Assembly (NCBI RefSeq): GCF_001513745.1
Contig: NZ_CP013380.1
Span: 620,001 to 684,000 of the forward strand
Length of the DNA: 64,000 nt
Direction of reading: 5' to 3'
Origin: Burkholderia humptydooensis
GTDB lineage: Bacteria > Pseudomonadota > Gammaproteobacteria > Burkholderiales > Burkholderiaceae
Both the position numbers and the translations under genes were made by a program. The notes under the pieces were generated by a model that searched no databases, was not told the DNA's origin, and saw only the letters and a list, made by a program, of their open reading frames with translations. Within the stretch, counting starts at the first letter, position 1, and every line of letters begins with the position of its first letter. Below, piece by piece: positions 30,100 through 39,371 of the stretch.

Positions 30100-32193
30100 G
30101 TGAACGTTTTCTTCGAGGAATCGGGCAGTTTCAAGGCGGGCAGCGTGCTGTCGCGCCAGGGCGACGCGTTTCAGGTCGAATTGCCGGGCGGCCGGCGCGC
30201 GAAGGTGCGCGCGAAGGACGTGCTGATTGAATTCGAGAAACCCGCGGCGGGCGAACTGATGCAGCAGGCGGACGAAGCCGCCCAGCAGATCGACCTGGAC
30301 TTTCTGTGGGAGTGCGCGCCCGCCGAGGAATTCGCGTACGCGACGCTCGCCGACGAATATTTCGGCGCGAGCTATGGCCCCGTCGAACGCGCGGCGCTCG
30401 TGCTGCGCCTGCACGGCGCGCCCGTCTATTTTCGCCGCAAGGGACGCGGCCAGTATCAGCGCGCGCCCGAAGAGCAACTGAAGATGGCGCTCGCCGCGCT
30501 CGAGCGCAAGCGCCAGCAGGCGCTCGTGCAGGCCGGCTACGAAGAGGAGCTGAAGGCGGGCAGGCTGCCCGATGCGTTCGCGGGCAAGGCGCTCGGCCTG
30601 CTGACGAAGCCGGACAAGAATTCGATCGAATACAAGGCGCTCGACGCGGCGGCGCTCGCGCGCGGCGTGTCGAGCGCGCGGCTGATGCTCGACTGCGGCG
30701 GCATTCCGTCGGCGCGCGCGCTGCACGAGGCGCGCTTCCTCGCCGAATACTTCCCGCACGGCACGAGCTTTCCGTCCGTCACGGTCGGCAAGCTGCCCGA
30801 CGACCTGCCGCGCGCGGACGTCAACGCATTCTCGATCGACGACATCACGACGACCGAGATCGACGACGCGTTCTCCGTCGAGCATCTGTCCGACGGACGC
30901 GTGCGGATCGGCGTGCACATCGCGGCGCCCGCGCTCGGCGTCGCGCGCGGCGACGCGGTCGATGCGATCGCGCGCGCGCGGCTGTCGACCGTCTACATGC
31001 CGGGCGACAAGATCACGATGCTGCCGGACGACGTCGTCGACGTGTTCACGCTGAAGGAGGGCGACTACCGTCCGGCGCTGTCGCTGTACATCATCGTGAA
31101 GCGCGACACGCAGGAGATCGTCGCGAACGAGACGCGCGCCGAATTCGTCTACGTGAAGAGCAACCTGCGGCACAACACGCTCGACGAGCTCGTCACCGAG
31201 GACGCGCTCGCCGCGGGCGCGGGCGACTATCCGCACAAGGACGACATCGCGGTGCTCTGGCCGCTCGCGCAGGCGCTCTTCGAGCGGCGCCAGGTCGCGC
31301 GCGCGGGCTACGGGCTCAGGCGCGAAGCGCAGCGCAACACCGATTACAACTTCTACGTCGAAGGCGAGCACGTATCGATCACGCCGCGCCGGCGCGGCTC
31401 GCCGCTCGATCTGATCGTGTCCGAGCTCGCGATTCTCGCGAACTCGACGTGGGGCGCGTTCCTGCACGATCACAGCGTGCCCGGCATCTACCGGACGCAG
31501 CGCGCGTTCGGCATGCCGAGCGGGCCGAAGCGCACGCGGATGCAGACGAGCGCCGCGCCGCACGAGGGGCTCGGCGTGCCGCAGTACGCATGGAGCACGT
31601 CGCCGCTGCGCCGCTACGTCGACCTCGTCAACCAGTGGCAGTTGCTCGCGTGCGTGCAGCACGGCGTGACCGCGAAGCTCGCCGCGCCGTTCAAGCAGAA
31701 GGACGCGGATCTGTACGCGGTCGTGCAGGGCTTCGACGACACGTACGCCGCCTACGCCGATCACCAGCGCCGGATGGAGTATTTCTGGTGCCTGCGCTGG
31801 ATCAAGCAGGAAGGCCGCAAGCAGGTGAGCGCGGCCGTCGTGAAGGGCGATCTCGTGCGCCTCGACGAAGTGCCGCTGCTGCTGCACGTGCCCGCGCTCG
31901 GCGTGCATGCGCGCGGCACGCGGGTGCTGCTCGACGTGATGTCGGTCGACGAATTGACGATCGAGGCGTCGGTGCGGCTCGTGAGCGTGCTCGACGCGCC
32001 GACGGTGTCGAGTGGCGAGCCGGCCGACGACGATGACGCCGACGCAGCCGACGACGTGCTGCTCGACGCCGCCGACGTATCGGCGGAAAGCGAAGCGGAG
32101 GCGCTCGCCGAGGCGGGCGGCGCGGCGAGCGGCGACGGCAATGGCAATGGCAATGGCGAATCGCCGGCGAACGGTGAGGAACAATCGAAATGA
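30100..32193 (+). CDS. RNase II-family 3'-5' exoribonuclease
   Basis: 697 residues starting at GTG 30100. The catalytic RNB domain begins around SIDDITTTEIDDAFSV, where the aspartates bind metal, continues through RIGVHIAAPALG, and includes TSPLRRYVDLVNQWQL. S1-like sequence follows. It ends with an acidic, low-complexity tail of about 60 residues (DDDDADAADD..., then GNGNGNG) that is unusual for RNase II. N-terminal cold-shock domains are not obvious. It is the RNB protein usually found before aroE in beta-proteobacteria; whether it acts as RNase II or RNase R in vivo is open. Its stop overlaps the aroE start. Confidence 0.9.
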   Translation: MNVFFEESGSFKAGSVLSRQGDAFQVELPGGRRAKVRAKDVLIEFEKPAAGELMQQADEAAQQIDLDFLWECAPAEEFAYATLADEYFGASYGPVERAALVLRLHGAPVYFRRKGRGQYQRAPEEQLKMALAALERKRQQALVQAGYEEELKAGRLPDAFAGKALGLLTKPDKNSIEYKALDAAALARGVSSARLMLDCGGIPSARALHEARFLAEYFPHGTSFPSVTVGKLPDDLPRADVNAFSIDDITTTEIDDAFSVEHLSDGRVRIGVHIAAPALGVARGDAVDAIARARLSTVYMPGDKITMLPDDVVDVFTLKEGDYRPALSLYIIVKRDTQEIVANETRAEFVYVKSNLRHNTLDELVTEDALAAGAGDYPHKDDIAVLWPLAQALFERRQVARAGYGLRREAQRNTDYNFYVEGEHVSITPRRRGSPLDLIVSELAILANSTWGAFLHDHSVPGIYRTQRAFGMPSGPKRTRMQTSAAPHEGLGVPQYAWSTSPLRRYVDLVNQWQLLACVQHGVTAKLAAPFKQKDADLYAVVQGFDDTYAAYADHQRRMEYFWCLRWIKQEGRKQVSAAVVKGDLVRLDEVPLLLHVPALGVHARGTRVLLDVMSVDELTIEASVRLVSVLDAPTVSSGEPADDDDADAADDVLLDAADVSAESEAEALAEAGGAASGDGNGNGNGESPANGEEQSK
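32137..32154 (+). repeat. Hexanucleotide microsatellite (GGCAAT)3 in coding sequence
   Basis: Three perfect copies of GGCAAT encode Gly-Asn repeats in the disordered tail of the RNB exonuclease. Six-base units keep frame on slippage, so copy number may vary among strains. Confidence 0.7.
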
Positions 32194-33068
32194 GCACGAC
32201 CGTCGAATCGGCAGCGCGCGCGCGCGATCGCTACGCGGTGATCGGCAATCCGATCGCGCACAGCAAATCGCCGTTCATCCATTCGCGTTTCGCCGAACAG
32301 ACGGGCGAGGCAATCGAATACACGCATCTGCTCGCGCCGCTCGACGGCTTCTCGGCCGCGGTGCGCGAATTCATCGCGCAGGGCGGGCGCGGCGTGAACG
32401 TCACCGTGCCGTTCAAGCTCGAGGCCTATGCGCTTGCCGATACGCTGTCGCCGCGCGCGGCGGCGGCGGGCGCGGTCAACACGCTGCGCTTCGACGCAGA
32501 CGGCATCTTCGGCGACAACACCGACGGCGTCGGCCTCGTGCGCGACATCGAGACGAATCTTGGCGTGAGCCTGACGGGCGCGCGAATCCTGCTGCTCGGC
32601 GCGGGCGGCGCGGCGCGCGGCGTCGTGCTGCCGATGCTCGAGCGCGGGCCCGCGTCGCTCACGATCGTCAACCGGACCGCGAGCAAGGCGGAAGAACTCG
32701 TCGGCCAGTTCACGCAAGCGGCACACGACGCGGGCTGCGTGCTCGCGGGCGGCGGGCCCGAGCGGGTCGCGCGCGAGCCGTATGACGTGATCGTCAACGC
32801 GACGGCGGGCAGCCTCGACGCGGCGCTGCCCGAGTGCGACGCCGCGGCGTTCGGTCCGGCGACGCTCGCGTACGACATGATGTACGGCACGCGTCCGACC
32901 GTCTTCATGGAGCATGCGGCGACGCTCGGCGCGCGCGCGTCGGACGGGCTCGGAATGCTCGTCGAGCAGGCGGCGGAATCGTTCCACCTCTGGCGCGGCG
33001 TGCGGCCCGACGGCGCGCCTGTGCTCGCCGCGCTGCGCGCCGCCCTCGCGGCGTCCGCGGCGCACTGA
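32190..33068 (+). CDS. aroE: Shikimate dehydrogenase
   Basis: 292-residue NADP-dependent reductase converting 3-dehydroshikimate to shikimate. Substrate-binding features are [11 protein letters not shown] (18-28), catalytic K76 in [10 protein letters not shown] and D112 in GDNTDG. The dinucleotide loop GAGGAARG is at 137-144. The ATG overlaps the upstream TGA (ATGA). A second shikimate-pathway gene, aroQ, is 6 kb away on the other strand. Confidence 0.96.
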   Translation: MSTTVESAARARDRYAVIGNPIAHSKSPFIHSRFAEQTGEAIEYTHLLAPLDGFSAAVREFIAQGGRGVNVTVPFKLEAYALADTLSPRAAAAGAVNTLRFDADGIFGDNTDGVGLVRDIETNLGVSLTGARILLLGAGGAARGVVLPMLERGPASLTIVNRTASKAEELVGQFTQAAHDAGCVLAGGGPERVAREPYDVIVNATAGSLDAALPECDAAAFGPATLAYDMMYGTRPTVFMEHAATLGARASDGLGMLVEQAAESFHLWRGVRPDGAPVLAALRAALAASAAH

Positions 33069-33088
33069 GCGCGAGAGGCGAAGGCGGG

Positions 33089-33859
33089 ATGCGCAACAGT
33101 CCCGTTTCGCCCGGTCCGGGCTACGCGCCGGCGCGCGGCGCGACTCGCGCGCGCAAGCGCGGCGTCGCGCGCTGGCTCGCGTATGCGGGCGGCGTGTTTG
33201 CGGGCGCGTGGCTCGCGACGCAGCTCTATTACGTCGCGCAGATCGCGATGTGGTCGGTGCTCGATCCGGGTTCGAGCGCGTTCATGCGCGCGGACGCGTG
33301 GCGCTTGTCGAGCGCGCAGCCCGCGGCGGCGATCCGGCATCGGTGGGTGCCATACGACAGGATCTCGCGGAACCTGAAGCGCGCGGTGATCGCGTCCGAA
33401 GACGCCGATTTCGCGAACAATTCGGGCTACGAAGTGGACGCGATCCTGCAGGCGTGGGAGAAGAACCGCGCGCGCGGCCGCATCGTGTCGGGCGGCTCGA
33501 CGATCACGCAGCAGCTCGCGCGCAATCTGTTCCTGTCCGGCGAGCGCAGCTACATCCGCAAGGGGCAGGAGCTCATCATCACGTGGATGCTCGAAACGCT
33601 GCTCGACAAGGAGCGCATCTTCGAGATCTACCTGAACTCGGTCGAGTTCGGCCGCGGCGTGTACGGTGCGGAGGCCGCCGCGCAGTACTACTACCGGATT
33701 CCCGCGAGCCGGCTTTCCGCCTGGCAATCGGCGCGGCTCGCGGTGATGCTGCCGAATCCGAAGTATTTCGATATGCACCGCGGCTCGCCTTACCTCGCGC
33801 AGCGCGCGGGCGTGATCGCGCGGCGGATGGGCGCGGCGGAATTGCCCGCGTCGCAGTGA
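33089..33859 (+). CDS. mtgA: Monofunctional peptidoglycan glycosyltransferase
   Basis: 256-residue GT51 enzyme polymerising lipid II. A single N-terminal membrane anchor (about 28-55) is followed by the catalytic domain with E104 in [11 protein letters not shown], the [15 protein letters not shown] motif, the RKGQEL motif and the ILNxVEFG-type stretch. There is no transpeptidase domain. It lies 20 bases after aroE, as in many proteobacteria. No terminator was seen downstream. Confidence 0.95.
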   Translation: MRNSPVSPGPGYAPARGATRARKRGVARWLAYAGGVFAGAWLATQLYYVAQIAMWSVLDPGSSAFMRADAWRLSSAQPAAAIRHRWVPYDRISRNLKRAVIASEDADFANNSGYEVDAILQAWEKNRARGRIVSGGSTITQQLARNLFLSGERSYIRKGQELIITWMLETLLDKERIFEIYLNSVEFGRGVYGAEAAAQYYYRIPASRLSAWQSARLAVMLPNPKYFDMHRGSPYLAQRAGVIARRMGAAELPASQ

Positions 33860-34312
33860 GCGCGGCCGCGGCGCGCTCGCTCGCCGCATGCGCGCTTGCC
33901 GACCGGGCGCGTGCTTTCTTGCGGCGCATCATCCCGATATTCGCGCTTTCCACAAATCTTTCAAAATCGATACGTCCGGAATTCGGGTAATTCCCTGATT
34001 TATTTCGATTGCCAGATCAATTCTGCGTCGCAGTGCGAATCGAGCAATAAAAAATCCGTCTGACTGCGGGTTTGGGTGCAATGGAATTCACAAAACGCCG
34101 TTCCAAAGCCGATTCCACGCTGATTCCATTCAAATGGGAAATCGCGCCTGAAAGAATAAAGTAAGCCGTGTTTCTTTCAAATGTTTCGCCATTTTTCAAA
34201 TCGGAACTTGTCGCGTATATTGGCCGACGCCGTGGCTTATCGGGCCGATCGAGCAAGGTGGGGGCGCCTATCCGGCTGCTCAGGAAAACAACATGAGAGA
34301 AGGAAAACGACT
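33860..34312. other. AT-richer non-coding region upstream of the S10 peptidase gene
   Basis: This 453-base gap includes, from about 33940 to 34220, a stretch clearly richer in A+T than surrounding genes (for example attccctgatttatttcg near 33991). Minus-strand and plus-strand frames are short and lack protein-like codon bias. It probably holds the promoter of the S10 lipoprotein gene, but no -35/-10 pair stands out. The composition shift marks a possible boundary of acquired DNA. Confidence 0.5.
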
Positions 34313-35947
34313 ATGCCAGCACGTAAAACGAAGCTGTTATTAGCCGCAGTATTCTCTTCGCTGCTCGTCGCAGCGTGCAATGGAGATGACGCCGGTTCGA
34401 GCGCGAGCGCCGCCGCGAACGCGGACAGTTCGACCAGCATCGACGCCTCGTCCGGCGCAGACAAACCCTATCGGGATCCCAACCGTTATTCGTCGAGTGC
34501 GAGCGCTTCGCTGTCGCCCTCCGCCGTGACCGAGAACGCGGCGATCACGCATCATCAGATCACGGTGAACGGCAAGGCGATCAACTACACCGCGACCGCG
34601 GGCCACCTGACCGCGCGCAACCCGCAAAGCGGCGCCGCAGAAGCGTCGTTCTTCTACGTCGCGTACACGGCAGACAGCCAGCCGCCCGGCAAGCGGCCCG
34701 TCACGTTCTTCTACAACGGCGGCCCCGGCTCGTCGACAGTCTGGCTGCATCTCGGCTCGTTCGGGCCGAAGCGCCTCGTGACGGGCGATCCGAACGCGAA
34801 CAGCCCGACGCCGTTCCCGTTCGTCGACAACCAGCAAACGCTTCTCGACACGACCGATCTCGTGTTCGTCGACGCGATCGGCACAGGCTTCTCCGAGGCG
34901 ATCGCGCCGAACACGAACCAGACGTTCTGGGGCGTCGATCAGGATGCCGGAGCATTTCGCGATTTCGTAATCCGCTATCTGCAGGCGAATCAGCGCAACG
35001 ATTCGCCGAAGTACCTGTTCGGCGAATCGTACGGCACGCCGCGCACCGACGTGCTCGCGAACCTGCTCGAGACGGCGGGCGTGAAGCTCGACGGCATCGT
35101 GCTGCAGTCGTCGATCCTCAACTACAACAGCAACTGCGACATGGCGAGCAATTCCGTCGGCAGCTCGAACAACGGATCGAGCACGGTGAGCTGCGCGGGC
35201 TTCGTGCCGAGCTATGGCGCGATCGGCGCGTACTATCAGCTCGACAATCCGAACCCGGCGAACCTGCCGCAGTACGCGGACGAGATGCGTCTGCTGACGG
35301 CAGGCACCTATTCGCCGGCCGTGGACGCCTATCTCGCGAACCACACGCAGCCGTCGTCGGGCCTCGTCACGACGATGTCGAACGCAACGGGCGCGACCGT
35401 GCCGCTCTGGCGCGCGAACTTCAACCTGCTGCCGACTTCGTATGACAACAGCTATCAGCTCGCGCTGATTCCGGGCACGTTGATCGGCCGCTACGACGCG
35501 CGCGTGAACGTGCCGACGAACAGTCCGCTCGCATCGGGAGGCGATCCGTCGAGCAGCTTCATCACGAAGCCGTTCACCGACACGATCGGCACCTATTTGC
35601 CGAACGTGCTCAAGTACACGGCGAAATCGGCCTATGCTGTGGAGAGCAATGCGATCTCCTCGTGGGACTGGAGCCACGACGGCCTCGCTCTGCCCGACAC
35701 GATCCCGGATCTGGCCGCGGCGCTCACGCTCAATCCCGCGCTGAAGGTGCTGTCGCTGAACGGCTATCACGACATCGCGACGCCGTTCTATCAGACGGAG
35801 CTCGATCTCGCCCGGCTCGGCGCGCAGCCCAATCTGACGATCAGGGACTACCAGGGCGGGCACATGGTCTACCTGGACGATACGTCGCGGCCGCAGGAAA
35901 AAGCCGATCTGGCGACGTTCTATGCGGCGACGCCCGCCGCGCGATGA
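34313..35947 (+). CDS. Serine carboxypeptidase-like lipoprotein (peptidase S10)
   Basis: 544 residues. A lipoprotein signal ends at lipobox VAAC with C22, and a Ser/Ala-rich spacer (about 25-75) follows. The peptidase S10 fold shows the oxyanion segment YNGGPGSS (134-141), nucleophile S239 in FGESYGTPR, an aspartate near 487 in NGYHDIATP and a histidine near 517 in GGHMVYLD. It is predicted to be a membrane-anchored, surface or periplasmic carboxypeptidase. S10 enzymes typically work at acidic pH, which is family knowledge and untested here. The ATG at 34313 follows GAAGGAAAA. An EF-hand protein gene follows after 89 bases. Confidence 0.9.
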   Translation: MPARKTKLLLAAVFSSLLVAACNGDDAGSSASAAANADSSTSIDASSGADKPYRDPNRYSSSASASLSPSAVTENAAITHHQITVNGKAINYTATAGHLTARNPQSGAAEASFFYVAYTADSQPPGKRPVTFFYNGGPGSSTVWLHLGSFGPKRLVTGDPNANSPTPFPFVDNQQTLLDTTDLVFVDAIGTGFSEAIAPNTNQTFWGVDQDAGAFRDFVIRYLQANQRNDSPKYLFGESYGTPRTDVLANLLETAGVKLDGIVLQSSILNYNSNCDMASNSVGSSNNGSSTVSCAGFVPSYGAIGAYYQLDNPNPANLPQYADEMRLLTAGTYSPAVDAYLANHTQPSSGLVTTMSNATGATVPLWRANFNLLPTSYDNSYQLALIPGTLIGRYDARVNVPTNSPLASGGDPSSSFITKPFTDTIGTYLPNVLKYTAKSAYAVESNAISSWDWSHDGLALPDTIPDLAAALTLNPALKVLSLNGYHDIATPFYQTELDLARLGAQPNLTIRDYQGGHMVYLDDTSRPQEKADLATFYAATPAAR

Positions 35948-36036
35948 CGCCGAACGATGCTGCAGCGTCCGCCGCGCCGTGCGCCCCACGCGCCGCGCGG
36001 CGGGCCGTGACGATCCCATTTCTCTTCGGAGCTGAC

Positions 36037-36438
36037 ATGAAAATCCAATCGGCATTCGCTTGGTCCGCGCTCGTTGTCGCAGGCCTCGCGCTCTTCACGC
36101 AGACCGCGTTCGCGCAGGAAGCTGCGAGCGATGCGCAATCCGATCGCCATACGCAGGCGCAACTCGGCGATCCGTACGTGCCACCGGCCGCGCGCAAGCC
36201 GACGGCCGGCACGCAGACGTCCGGCGCCGCGCTGCACGCGCAGGTGGTGCGCAAGCTGCAACGCCAGTTCGCGGCGGCCGACGTCGACAATACGGGCCTG
36301 ACCGAAGCGCAGGCGAAGGCTGCGGGCCTCGGCTACGTCGCGAAGAACTTCAGGCAGATCGACGCGAACCATACCGGTCGCGTGTCGTTCTCCGACGTGC
36401 AGCGCTACATCCAATCGCAGAGCGCGACGCAGAAGTAA
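36037..36438 (+). CDS. Exported EF-hand domain protein
   Basis: 133 residues. A Sec signal peptide (about 1-25, ending TAFAQE) precedes a Pro/Gln-rich stretch and a C-terminal pair of EF-hand-like loops, AADVDNTGLTEAQA and QIDANHTGRVSFSD, each with the D-x-D/N-x-T-G calcium-loop pattern. A periplasmic or secreted calcium-binding role is likely. GGAG precedes the ATG. Its position 89 bases after the S10 peptidase suggests co-expression; a functional link is not shown. Confidence 0.85.
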   Translation: MKIQSAFAWSALVVAGLALFTQTAFAQEAASDAQSDRHTQAQLGDPYVPPAARKPTAGTQTSGAALHAQVVRKLQRQFAAADVDNTGLTEAQAKAAGLGYVAKNFRQIDANHTGRVSFSDVQRYIQSQSATQK

Positions 36439-36485
36439 GCAGACCGCACATCGCCAACCCCACGGCGAGCACGGGGTGCGCATCG

Positions 36486-36523
36486 AACGGGCTCAGCCGG
36501 GCAATCGGCTCAGCCCGTTTTTT
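36486..36523 (+). terminator. Terminator after the EF-hand gene
   Basis: Arms AACGGGCTCAGCCG (36486-36499) and CGGCTCAGCCCGTT (36506-36519) pair with one internal mismatch and are followed by a T run. It lies 47 bases after the stop. Confidence 0.88.
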
Positions 36524-36560
36524 CATGCGTGCGGCCGGCTTGTGAGTATGATCCGGATTC

Positions 36561-36591
36561 CCAATATATGAGAGCTTCATTCAAATATTGG
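36561..36591. promoter_or_regulatory. Inverted repeat upstream of the IclR regulator (candidate operator)
   Basis: CCAATAT (36561-36567) and ATATTGG (36585-36591) form an inverted repeat separated by 17 bases. The arms are also embedded in a near direct repeat, ATTCCCAATAT / ATTCAAATAT. It is the AT-rich island just before the sugar locus and is the obvious candidate for autoregulation by the IclR protein. Binding is inferred, not known. Confidence 0.5.
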
Positions 36592-36702
36592 AGCTTGCAG
36601 CGCACCCTCCTACAATCCGAAGCACATCGAAACGCTTCGGCAGATGCGCGGCCGCCGGAAATCGTCGGCGCGCGCGTCTGGTTCGCCGGAGTTCATCGCA
36701 CC

Positions 36703-37620
36703 ATGAACAAAACGCCCATGACGCTTGCCTTGAACGGCGCGACAGCCGTCCATCCCGACGCGTCGGACACGTCCGACGCGTCGCTCGCCGACAGCATCGG
36801 CGCGACGAGCACGCCGCTCGATCTCGCCGCGCAGCAGGCGGGCACGCAAACGCTGCTGCGCGGGCTCGCGATTCTCGAGGCGGTCGCGGGCGGCGCGCGC
36901 GACATGCGCGCGATCGGCGCCGCGCTCGGCACGACGCGCAGCACGACGCACCGCCTCGTCAGCAGCCTCGTGCAGGCGCGCTATCTGCGCCAGGTGCAAG
37001 GCGGCTATCTGCTCGGCCCGAAGCTGATCGAGCTCGGCACGATCGCGCTCGAGCAGATGCCGCTCACGGCGGTCGCGCGCCCGCATCTCGAGGCGCTCGC
37101 GCAAGCGACGCTCGACACGATCCATCTCGGCGTGCGCGACGGCGACGACGTGCTCTACATCGACAAGATTCCCGGCACGCGCGGCCTGGAGATGCGCTCG
37201 CGGATCGGCCATCGGATGCCGCTCGCATCGACGGGAATCGGCAAGGCGATGATGCTCGATCTCGATCCTGATACGTGGCGCTCGCTGTTCGACGCATCGA
37301 AGCGCGCGCTCGCGGGCGTGAACTTCAAGCCGGACCGCCGCCCGGACGTCGGCACGTTCCTGCAGCGTATGGCGCACTATGCGGCGGGCGGCTACACGTT
37401 CGATCTCGAGGAAAACGAAACGTCGATTCGCTGCGTCGCCGCGCCGGTGCGCGATGCGTCGGGCGCGATCGTCGCCGCGCTGTCGGTCGCGAGCACGATT
37501 CCGTATATGTCGCTCGACCGGATGAACGAGCTCGTGCCGCTCGTGCAGCGCGGCGCGCGCGCGATTTCGGCCGATCTCGGCTGGAGCGCGCCGCAGGCGA
37601 CGCGCCGGATCAAGCGATGA
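36703..37620 (+). CDS. IclR-family transcriptional regulator
   Basis: 305 residues from ATG 36703; in-frame codons reach back to 36529 but lack conservation-like sequence. A variable N-terminus of about 45 residues precedes the winged helix-turn-helix (TLLRGLAILEAV... TRSTTHRLVSSLVQARYLR). The C-terminal effector-binding domain includes RIGHRMPLASTGIGKAMM and ETSIRCVAAPVRD. As the first gene of the sugar locus, with its stop overlapping dgoK, it is likely the local regulator responding to a sugar acid. The ligand is not predictable from sequence. Confidence 0.9.
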   Translation: MNKTPMTLALNGATAVHPDASDTSDASLADSIGATSTPLDLAAQQAGTQTLLRGLAILEAVAGGARDMRAIGAALGTTRSTTHRLVSSLVQARYLRQVQGGYLLGPKLIELGTIALEQMPLTAVARPHLEALAQATLDTIHLGVRDGDDVLYIDKIPGTRGLEMRSRIGHRMPLASTGIGKAMMLDLDPDTWRSLFDASKRALAGVNFKPDRRPDVGTFLQRMAHYAAGGYTFDLEENETSIRCVAAPVRDASGAIVAALSVASTIPYMSLDRMNELVPLVQRGARAISADLGWSAPQATRRIKR

Positions 37621-38639
37621 CCGCGCACGCGAGCACGCCCGCGCTGATCGGGCTCGACTGGGGTACGACATCGCTGCGCGCGTACCTGTTCGCCGCCGAC
37701 GGCTCGGTGCTTGACACGCGCGCGCTTGCCGCGGGCGTGATGAGCCTGCCCGATGCGCCGGGCGCGTCGCCGTCGCAGGCGTTCGATGCCGCGTTCGAGC
37801 AAGCATGCGGCGCATGGCTCGACCGCGCGCCGCACGTGCCCGCGCTCGCGGCCGGCATGGTCGGCAGCGCGCAGGGCTGGCGCGAGGCGCCTTACGTGAC
37901 GATGCCGGCCGCCGCCGACACGTTCGCATCGAGTCTCGTGCGGTTTCATACCGCGCGCGGCTTTGCGTTCGCGATCGTGCCGGGCGCGCTCGAACCGGGC
38001 GAGCTGCCGGACGTGATGCGTGGCGAGGAAACGCAGATCGTCGGCGCGCTCGCGGCCGAGCCGTCGCTTGCGGCCGAACGCGCGGGCGCGCTGATCGGGC
38101 TGCCCGGCACGCACGCGAAATGGGCGTGGGTGCGCGGCGGCCGCATCGAATGGTTCCGAACCTACATGACGGGCGAGCTTTTCGCCGCGCTGCGCGGGCA
38201 CACGATCCTCGGCCGCACGATGCGGGCGAGCGACGCGCCCGACTGGTCCGCATTCGCGCGCGGCGTGCGGATCGCGCGGCGCAAGCGCCGCGAAGGATTG
38301 CTCGCGACGCTGTTCAGCACGCGCACGCTCGGCCTCACCGGGCAGCTCGCGCCGCAAGCGCAGGGCGACTATCTGTCCGGACTGCTGATCGGTCACGAGC
38401 TGAATGCGCTCGATGCGCTGCTCGACGGCCAGCGCGCGTCGCTCGCGGCGCTCGCGCCGCGCCTCGTCGGCGACGCCGCGTTGTGCGACCGCTACCGCCG
38501 CGCGCTCGCCGAATTCGATTGCGGCGGGGCGCGCATCGTCGAGCGCGCGTCCGAGCGCGGCCTGTGGCGCATCGCGGTGCAGGCGGGGCTCGTCGGCGCG
38601 GCGGGCGACGCGCCGCCCGCGCCCCTCGCGCCGCACTAG
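37617..38639 (+). CDS. dgoK: 2-dehydro-3-deoxygalactonokinase
   Basis: 340 residues, DgoK family. The N-terminal phosphate-binding loop is IGLDWGTTSLRAYLF, and the conserved PGTHAKWAWVRGGRIEWFRTYMTGE stretch is characteristic. It phosphorylates 2-keto-3-deoxygalactonate to KDPGal. The ATG overlaps the IclR stop (ATGA), and dgoA follows after 42 bases. Confidence 0.92.
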   Translation: MTAHASTPALIGLDWGTTSLRAYLFAADGSVLDTRALAAGVMSLPDAPGASPSQAFDAAFEQACGAWLDRAPHVPALAAGMVGSAQGWREAPYVTMPAAADTFASSLVRFHTARGFAFAIVPGALEPGELPDVMRGEETQIVGALAAEPSLAAERAGALIGLPGTHAKWAWVRGGRIEWFRTYMTGELFAALRGHTILGRTMRASDAPDWSAFARGVRIARRKRREGLLATLFSTRTLGLTGQLAPQAQGDYLSGLLIGHELNALDALLDGQRASLAALAPRLVGDAALCDRYRRALAEFDCGGARIVERASERGLWRIAVQAGLVGAAGDAPPAPLAPH

Positions 38640-38681
38640 GCGCGAAGCGCGTTTCGACACGAAGTGGCTGGAGGAAATGAG

Positions 38682-39371
38682 ATGTCGATGGATGCCGAAG
38701 CACTGCGTTTTCCCGCGCCGTATGCGCCGCATCGCGCGCTGATGCGCGCGTTCGACGCGTGCCCGCTGATCGCGATCCTGCGCGGCGTCACGCCCGCCGA
38801 CGCGGCGGCGCACGGCGCCGCGCTGTACGACGCGGGTTTTCGCATCGTCGAGGTGCCGCTCAATTCGCCCGATCCGTTCGACAGCATCGCCGCGTTGCGC
38901 GCCGCGCTGCCCGCCGACGCGATCGTCGGCGCGGGCACCGTGCTGCGCGCCGAATATGTCGACGAAGTCGTGCGCGCCGGCGGCGAGCTGATCGTGATGC
39001 CGCATGCGGACGGCGACGTCGTGCGCCGCGCGAAGACGCTCGGCATCGGATGCGCGCCCGGCGTCGCGACGCCGACCGAGGCGTTCGCCGCGCTCGCGGA
39101 CGGCGCGGACGTGCTGAAGATGTTTCCCGCCGAGCAGCTCGGCACGCCGGCCGTGAAGGCGTGGCGCGCGGTGATCGACGCGCGCGTGCCGCTCGTGCCG
39201 GTGGGCGGGATCACGCCCGAGAACATGGGCCCGTATCTCGCGGCGGGCGCGAACGGCTTCGGCCTCGGCTCGGCGCTGTATGCGCCCGGGCAGGCGCTCG
39301 CCGTCACTGCCGCGCGCGCGCGGGCGTTCGCCAACGGATGGCGGATCGCCCGCAAGGGAGTGGCGCGGTGA
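38682..39371 (+). CDS. dgoA: 2-dehydro-3-deoxy-6-phosphogalactonate aldolase
   Basis: 229-residue class I aldolase of the KDPG/KDPGal family, cleaving KDPGal to pyruvate and glyceraldehyde 3-phosphate. The Schiff-base lysine is K146 in VLKMFPAEQ, and E57 in RIVEVPLNSP is the acid/base residue. The ATG at 38682 follows GGAGG with good spacing, deciding against an upstream GTG at 38664. Its stop overlaps the start of the next SDR gene. Confidence 0.92.
   Translation: MSMDAEALRFPAPYAPHRALMRAFDACPLIAILRGVTPADAAAHGAALYDAGFRIVEVPLNSPDPFDSIAALRAALPADAIVGAGTVLRAEYVDEVVRAGGELIVMPHADGDVVRRAKTLGIGCAPGVATPTEAFAALADGADVLKMFPAEQLGTPAVKAWRAVIDARVPLVPVGGITPENMGPYLAAGANGFGLGSALYAPGQALAVTAARARAFANGWRIARKGVAR

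Noticed and set aside
34017..34256. 79-codon minus-strand frame upstream of the S10 peptidase
   Set aside because: It lies in AT-rich non-coding sequence with no coding bias or ribosome site and overlaps the expected promoter zone.
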